This document shows, piece by piece, positions 32,074 to 36,221 of a stretch of 36,221 bases of DNA. Where the stretch lies: positions 1 to 36,221 of the forward strand of contig NZ_JAFA01000022.1 in NCBI RefSeq assembly GCF_000519185.1. Direction: 5' to 3'. Source of the stretch: Paraburkholderia nodosa DSM 21604. Its GTDB lineage: Bacteria; Pseudomonadota; Gammaproteobacteria; Burkholderiales; Burkholderiaceae. The position numbers and the translations under genes are program-made. The notes under the pieces are model-generated. The model was not told the origin of the DNA. It saw only the letters and a program-made list of their open reading frames with translations, and made no database searches. Position 1 is the stretch's first letter, and the number at the start of each line of letters is the position of its first letter.

Positions 32074-32835
32074 ATGGATCAGACCAAACGCGTGCTAATC
32101 GTCGAGGACGATGCGGATATTGCCAACGTGCTCATGCTGCATCTGCGCGACGAGCACTACGAGGTCGTCCATAGCGCCGACGGCGCAGAAGGACTGCGAC
32201 TGCTGGAGCAGGGCGGCTGGGATGCCTTGATTCTCGACCTGATGCTGCCCGGCGTCGATGGCCTCGAAATCTGCCGGCGCGCGCGAGCGATGACGCGCTA
32301 TACACCGATCATCATCACCAGCGCGCGCTCAAGCGAAGTTCACCGCATTCTGGGACTCGAACTCGGCGCCGACGATTACCTCGCGAAGCCCTTTTCGGTC
32401 CTTGAACTCGTCGCGCGCGTGAAGGCCCTGCTGCGTCGGGTCGACGCGATGGCGAAAGATTTGCGAATCGAGGGTGGCACGCTGATGCTCGGCAGTTTTT
32501 CGATCGATCCGGTCACCCGCGAAGCGCACGTCGACGGCAAGCGCATCGAGCTGACGCCACGCGAATTCGATCTGCTGTATCACTTCGCGCGCCATCCCGG
32601 CAAGGTGTTCTCGCGCATGGAGTTGCTCAATGCCGTCTGGGGTTACCAGCACGAGGGCTACGAGCACACGGTCAACACGCACATCAACCGCTTGCGGAGC
32701 AAGATCGAGGCCGACCCCGCGCAGCCCGTGCGCATACTGACCGTATGGGGACGCGGCTACAGGTTCGACCCGATGGCGCCCGCAGCCCCTGGCAAAACTG
32801 CGCCGCGCGACGAGGTGCAAGGAGGGGCGTCGTGA
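32074..32835 (+). CDS. OmpR-family response regulator
   Basis: A 253-residue protein. The receiver domain has the acidic pair EDD (11-13), phospho-acceptor Asp55 (LILDLMLPGVDG), Thr/Ser in IITSARSS and Lys105 (YLAKPFSV). The C-terminal winged helix begins near residue 145 and ends RILTVWGRGYRFDP, the OmpR/PhoB signature. No strong ribosome-binding site precedes the ATG. It is divergent from the msrB-dipZ-msrA genes and overlaps the kinase gene, so it probably activates the methionine-repair genes in response to envelope stress. In function it would parallel HprR-type systems, but orthology is not established. Confidence 0.9.
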   Translation: MDQTKRVLIVEDDADIANVLMLHLRDEHYEVVHSADGAEGLRLLEQGGWDALILDLMLPGVDGLEICRRARAMTRYTPIIITSARSSEVHRILGLELGADDYLAKPFSVLELVARVKALLRRVDAMAKDLRIEGGTLMLGSFSIDPVTREAHVDGKRIELTPREFDLLYHFARHPGKVFSRMELLNAVWGYQHEGYEHTVNTHINRLRSKIEADPAQPVRILTVWGRGYRFDPMAPAAPGKTAPRDEVQGGAS

Positions 32836-34331
32836 AACTGTCGCTGACGCAGCGAGTGTCCATCGTGTTTTCGGTGTTGTTGCTCACGTGCTGCGGGGCG
32901 TCGGCATGGTTGCAGATACGGGCGACGGAACTGCATGATGAGGAGGTCATCCAGGCGCTCTCCCAAGACCTGGCATCCCATATCGGCCGCAACGCAGCGC
33001 TGATGGGTGCGGACGGACCCAAACCAGCGGCGCTGCGTACACTTTTCGGCCAACTGATGGCTGTCAATCCGAGCGTCGAAGTCTATCTGCTCGACGCGAA
33101 CGGACGCATCACGGGCGATGATGCACCACCCGGACATATCCGGCGCATGCAGGTCGACCTGCAGCCGGTGCGGCGTTTTCTGGCCAACGAACCACTGCCG
33201 ATTCTGGGTGACGACCCACGTAGCATGGATGCCCGCAAGGTGTTCAGCGCCGCAATGGTCCCCGGTGCCGACGGGCGTGCGGCCGGCTATATCTACGTTG
33301 TCCTGATTGGCGAAGCGCGTGACGCACTGGCATCGCGACTCGCTGAAAGCACGGTGCTGCGCGCTACGCTCGGATTGATGGCGGTGGTTGCGTCGCTCGG
33401 TTTGATTTCTGGTCTGATCGCATTTGGCCTGATCACGCGCCCCTTGCGACGCCTGACCGACACTGTGAGCCGATTCAATGCCTCGATTCGGGAAGGTTCG
33501 GAACCAGCGTCGCTTGCACTCAGTCGCCCGGCGACACACACCGGAACCCGCGATGAGATTGCCATCCTTGAACGCACATTTGGCCAGATGGCAGACCGTA
33601 TTGGCGTGCAATGGCGCGAACTCAAAAAGCAGGACCAGGAGCGCCGCGAGATTTTCGCGAACATCTCCCACGATCTGCGCACGCCATTGACCTCGCTGCA
33701 CGGCTATCTCGAGACGTTGTCCTTGAAAGACAACCTCCTGGAGGGCACGGAGCGCCGTCGCTATCTCGCGATCGCGCTCGCACAAAGCGCAAAAGTAGGG
33801 AAGCTCGCGCAATCGCTGTTTGAGCTCGCGCGCCTGGAGCATGAGAACATACAACTCACACTTGAAGCGTTTGCCCTCGCTGACGTCGTACAGGACGTGT
33901 TCCAGAAGTTCGAGCTTGCTGCGCAGGCCCGGCATATCCGCTTGCAGGCCAATATCCCTGCACATTTGCCGGCGGTCTGCGCCGACCTGGGCATGATCGA
34001 GCGGGTGCTGACCAATCTGCTCGACAACGCAATCCGGCATACGCCGGACGGCGGCGAGGTCAGCGTCGAGCTTGCCCGCGCGGGCGACCAGATCGGTGTC
34101 GTGGTCAGCGACACCGGGCCGGGTATTGCGCCCGAGCTCCGCGCGAGCCTGTTCCGGCGTGCGTTCAGTTCGGGTGACGTGCGTCGCCAGGGTGGGCTGG
34201 GACTGTTGATCGTGCAACGGATGCTGCAACTGCACGGAAGCCGCATCGAACTGGTCGAGCGCGAGCGGCGCGGCGCTACATTCAGTTTCAAGCTGGACGC
34301 CGCTCCGGCGAGGGAGGCACTCAAGGGGTGA
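32832..34331 (+). CDS. Membrane sensor histidine kinase
   Basis: A 499-residue kinase starting at the GTG at 32832, which overlaps the regulator's stop (GTGA) and has AGGAGGGG upstream. TM1 is at about 9-27 and TM2 at about 178-202, with a periplasmic sensor region of about 150 residues between them. HAMP follows at about 200-255. The phospho-acceptor His280 sits in NISHDLRTPL, the N box is NLLDNAIRHTP (about 395-405), and the glycine boxes are DTGPGIA and RRQGGLGLLI. All catalytic elements are present. It pairs with the adjacent regulator. The periplasmic domain has no Cys; its Met residues could be oxidation-sensitive, which is speculation. Confidence 0.92.
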   Translation: MKLSLTQRVSIVFSVLLLTCCGASAWLQIRATELHDEEVIQALSQDLASHIGRNAALMGADGPKPAALRTLFGQLMAVNPSVEVYLLDANGRITGDDAPPGHIRRMQVDLQPVRRFLANEPLPILGDDPRSMDARKVFSAAMVPGADGRAAGYIYVVLIGEARDALASRLAESTVLRATLGLMAVVASLGLISGLIAFGLITRPLRRLTDTVSRFNASIREGSEPASLALSRPATHTGTRDEIAILERTFGQMADRIGVQWRELKKQDQERREIFANISHDLRTPLTSLHGYLETLSLKDNLLEGTERRRYLAIALAQSAKVGKLAQSLFELARLEHENIQLTLEAFALADVVQDVFQKFELAAQARHIRLQANIPAHLPAVCADLGMIERVLTNLLDNAIRHTPDGGEVSVELARAGDQIGVVVSDTGPGIAPELRASLFRRAFSSGDVRRQGGLGLLIVQRMLQLHGSRIELVERERRGATFSFKLDAAPAREALKG

Positions 34332-34548
34332 TCGCGCCGCAAATGCGGGCTTGCGTCACTCGAAACATCGCCAAATGCGACGGGCGTCGCATCAAGCTGG
34401 CGCGTCGCAGACGATTGTATTCGGGAGAGAACCCTGGCGGAACGGTAGCACGACGGGTCTGAGTCCCAAGGGGGCGGATCGCCTCGCACCTTCCGTGACA
34501 GCCGATTTCGTGAACGCTCGAACCGCGCCAGGTATTGACGGACCGCAT
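34332..34548. other. Region after the kinase gene
   Basis: A 217-bp stretch with no recognisable gene. CGCCGCAAATGCGGGC just after the kinase stop could form a weak hairpin, but there is no T-run. Confidence 0.35.
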
Positions 34549-34641
34549 TCAGATCTCAACGTCAACGAGTAACGTCACAAGAAAGCAGAGCAGCGCCGCA
34601 AGCAGCAGGAGGCCCAGTATCAGCCCGCGGTTGGGAGTCAT
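34549..34641 (-). CDS. Possible 30-residue single-pass membrane miniprotein
   Basis: The minus strand from the ATG at 34641 encodes 30 residues starting MTPNRGLILGLLLLAALLCF and ending VTLLVDVEI before TGA. It is a basic N-terminal tip followed by about 20 uninterrupted hydrophobic residues, the look of a small inner-membrane protein. There is no clear ribosome-binding site. The frame is short enough to be chance, but the clean membrane profile argues for a real product. No family is recognised. Confidence 0.4.
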   Translation of the reverse strand: MTPNRGLILGLLLLAALLCFLVTLLVDVEI

Positions 34642-34761
34642 GGTTCAGCAGTAGTCTCTTCTGCGCGGTAACGTTGCGACCGTCAATGAGGTGATCGCCC
34701 GTTCTTTCGCAACTCTGGCTATCGTCGAGCAGCGCCACCATCGGCTTGCTTTGTGAGGTGC

Positions 34762-35026
34762 TCACAGAGGACCGAGCATCGTCCCACGGCAGCGTTGTGT
34801 TCCGCAATGGCAGGCGTATTCGCTGAGCGCTTCGCATTGCGCCTTCGGTGGGATCTCGAGTGCATAGTCGAGAAACAGCTCCTCTCCGGGCTCAATTTTC
34901 CGGAGCTGGCGATCGTACTCGTTCACCACGGTCGTGAGTTCGCTGATCGGCGAATCCGGGATATTCCATCTCCCGTCCTGTCTGCCTCGACGATTACCTC
35001 GCCAAGAATCTGCTCTACGCGGTCAA
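34762..35026 (-). pseudogene. Frame-broken relic with a SET/post-SET tail
   Basis: The frame ending at the TGA at 34762-34764 reads LRKIEPGEELFLDYALEI and then SEYACHCGTQRCRGTMLGPL. G-E-E-L-x-x-D-Y is the conserved end of a SET lysine-methyltransferase domain, and CxCxxxxC-R-G-T is the post-SET zinc motif. Upstream, WNIPDSPISELTTVVNEYDR does not look like the SET core. A second frame (DIDRVEQILGEVIVEADRTG) overlaps it, as if a frameshift or rearrangement had occurred near 34975. No intact start or full domain is present. It is probably a decayed gene; bacterial SET proteins of this kind occur in Burkholderia. Confidence 0.55.
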
Positions 35027-35103
35027 TGTCGTGGATGTCGACCCTGCCGAATCCGGCGCGAGAATGTGGCCGGTGAGGAGAACGATCTGGCTCGCCAGGC
35101 GAT

Positions 35104-35520
35104 CTACGGCGCCACGACAAGCGCCGTGTGCATCCCCGCTGCATAGTGTCCCGGCTTGTTGCAGATCAGCGCGTAGTGCCCGGGGGCCAGCTTGAACGAC
35201 ACGCGCTTGCTCTTGCCCGGCGCGATGTCTTCGACTTCGCCGATCTTTTTCAGCTTGCGTTCCAGCACCAGTCCCTTGCTGACGGGAAGTGCATCGTCCG
35301 CGAGATCCGTCTTGAGCACGACGAGTTCGTGTTCCATGTTGTTGTCCGCAGCATTCCTGACTTCAAGCGTGATGCGACCCGTCTTCACATTGTGCGTCCC
35401 GAGCTGGATCGAGTTCGATAGCAATGTCGCGTTGACGGTTTGCTCCGCCCAGCTTGGATTCGACGTCATCCCGAGTGCGATCACACTGGCGAGGAAGTTG
35501 ATTCTGTAAGTGGCAGTCAT
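35104..35520 (-). CDS. Periplasmic cupredoxin-like copper protein
   Basis: A 138-residue protein with a signal peptide cleaved after SWA (residue 25). The copper site is recognisable: His64 (NMEHELVV), Cys120, His125 and Met130 (CNKPGHYAAGM), the type-1 ligand set in the order of plastocyanin/azurin-like domains. AAAGGAGG lies six nt before the ATG. It probably carries electrons or binds copper in the periplasm. Upstream on its strand is an ECF-like promoter candidate, shared in form with one that points towards the cytochrome b561 gene. Confidence 0.85.
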   Translation of the reverse strand: MTATYRINFLASVIALGMTSNPSWAEQTVNATLLSNSIQLGTHNVKTGRITLEVRNAADNNMEHELVVLKTDLADDALPVSKGLVLERKLKKIGEVEDIAPGKSKRVSFKLAPGHYALICNKPGHYAAGMHTALVVAP

Positions 35521-35654
35521 GGCGGCCTCCTTTGCATCGGCATATCACGTCTGCCTGGCGTCGAGCGATTACCGCATGCAATTCGTTGCGCACGCAATGG
35601 CCCCTGCCTGTGCGATGGCATGAACGCTTTCTGCGGCGTGCGATATGTGCAGCA

Positions 35655-35680
35655 AACGCGCGGGGTGGGAGGCATATTCC
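35655..35680 (-). promoter_or_regulatory. Candidate ECF-sigma promoter for the cupredoxin gene
   Basis: On the minus strand GGAAT (35676-35680) and CGTT (35655-35658) are separated by 17 nt. The predicted transcript would reach the cupredoxin start after a leader of about 125 nt. Confidence 0.4.
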
Positions 35681-35931
35681 AGGAGCCCGCAGGCGTGTAT
35701 CTGGGCAGCGAGAGGCGTCGACGACCTGGTGCCGGATCCACGCGATGCATGGCGCCGATATTCGTGGAAACGCGCGCACGAACCTGACGTGTCGTCGACA
35801 TACCGTCATGGTGGCGCGATATCACGGGATTCGATCACGCGACAAGAACCTGTCGATGTCCCGGATCGCTGCGCAAGCGCTCGCCGTGCGCTCCACCACC
35901 TCTCGTTCTCCAGGCACGAGAAGCTATCGAC

Positions 35932-35960
35932 GGAATAACATAACCGAAGAATTCGTTAAC
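35932..35960 (+). promoter_or_regulatory. Candidate ECF-sigma promoter towards cytochrome b561
   Basis: GGAATAACA at 35932 and CGTTAAC at 35954 give GGAAT-N17-CGTT on the plus strand. The start of the b561-like gene is about 175 nt further on. Confidence 0.4.
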
Positions 35961-36145
35961 TTCGTGTCGAAAGCCTGGTCTTCGTGGCGCAAGGATGTGA
36001 TCAGTTAATGGACACGCATAACTCTCGCTCCTGTCGGAGGCGATTCAGGTCACGGGCGCAGCCATGGTCGCGCGAGGGGATTTGCGGGCCGGCCGGGTTA
36101 CTGATTGGAGTCTGTTCCTGAGGGTTCGCCTTGCGTCTTTTCCCC

Positions 36146-36221
36146 ATGTCATCCCGGCGTACGTCAGCCACCCCCGTCTCGTACACGTGCACGGCGATCG
36201 TCTTTCACTGGCTGATCGCGG
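36146..36221 (+). CDS. Cytochrome b561-like protein, N-terminus (cut by window edge)
   Basis: The ATG at 36146 opens a frame reading MSSRRTSATPVSYTCTAIVF followed by HWLIA, still open at the window end. Y-[ST]-x-x-A-I-x-[FL]-H-W-[LI] is the first-helix signature of bacterial cytochrome b561, with the His being a heme ligand. An in-frame TTG at 36131 has GAGGG seven nt upstream and may be the true start. These proteins move electrons from the quinone pool to the periplasm. Confidence 0.7.
   Translation, partial: MSSRRTSATPVSYTCTAIVFHWLIA

Larger units (their letters stand above)
35521..36130. other. Divergent upstream region without a recognised gene
   Basis: About 600 bp separate the cupredoxin and cytochrome b561 genes. 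Several open frames exist on both strands, but none shows a family signature or ribosome-binding site. The two ECF-like promoters listed separately are the only signals I can support. Confidence 0.45.

Noticed and set aside
32757..34235. Long minus-strand open frame (492 codons) under the sensor kinase
   Set aside because: It is the antisense of a well-supported kinase gene in high-GC DNA and has no family features or start signal.
36001..36192. Small minus-strand open frame near the right end
   Set aside because: It is antisense to the start of the cytochrome b561-like gene and has no support of its own.

Overview
The window looks like accessory DNA of a beta-proteobacterium of the Burkholderiaceae (Burkholderia/Paraburkholderia/Caballeronia type). 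The grounds are high GC in most genes, a chromate (chrBAC) operon, a dmeRF pair, a yybP-ykoY-led manganese exporter, a DipZ/MsrA/MsrB set and the general style of the proteins. This is recognition by eye; no database search was possible. Whether the molecule is a chromosome or a plasmid cannot be told, and no replication origin, tRNA or rRNA gene was seen.

Layout. 1-2.8 kb: an IS5-type transposase end next to the truncated 3' end of an outer-membrane barrel gene, a di-heme cytochrome c gene and a secreted beta-propeller with an ECF-like promoter. 3.3-8.6 kb: a chromate operon made of chrB (preceded by a 26-bp palindrome), chrA, a frameshifted Tat-exported superoxide dismutase (chrC), an MFS transporter and a second secreted beta-propeller. 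8.6-11.3 kb: metal homeostasis, with DUF1289, dmeF and dmeR (G-tract operator inside the promoter) divergent from a manganese riboswitch and a TMEM165/GDT1-type exporter. 11.8-15.5 kb: a TetR regulator divergent from an FAD dithiol oxidoreductase, then an SDR and a methyltransferase, closed by a strong terminator.

15.6-25.8 kb is the most unusual part. A small tyrosine recombinase is followed by a run of minus-strand genes: a coupled TauD-like/HEPN-zinc-ribbon pair, DUF3592, a HEAT-repeat protein, and several small immunity-like proteins including Imm35/YrhB-like and Tsi6-like ones. Most units are separated by a dispersed repeat of about 130-160 bp. All copies have one orientation and usually begin 3-45 nt after a stop codon, which gives a cassette-like [gene][repeat] order. 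An IS1182-family element has inserted into one copy at a GGCC and split it. Beyond lie an SDR remnant, a LysR regulator divergent from an MDR-type oxidoreductase, and a further repeat copy.

28.6-34.3 kb: an envelope methionine-sulfoxide repair module. Tat-type MsrB, DipZ and membrane-anchored MsrA are transcribed leftward and divergently from an OmpR-type response regulator and its sensor kinase, with a 26-bp near-palindrome between them. 34.3-36.2 kb: a possible 30-residue membrane miniprotein, a frame-broken relic with a SET/post-SET tail, a cupredoxin gene and the start of a cytochrome b561 gene. The last two have divergent ECF-like promoter candidates.

Taken together, much of the window deals with metals (chromate, Co/Ni, Mn, Cu) and oxidative damage in the envelope, and is interrupted by a repeat-delimited island of probable conflict or immunity genes.
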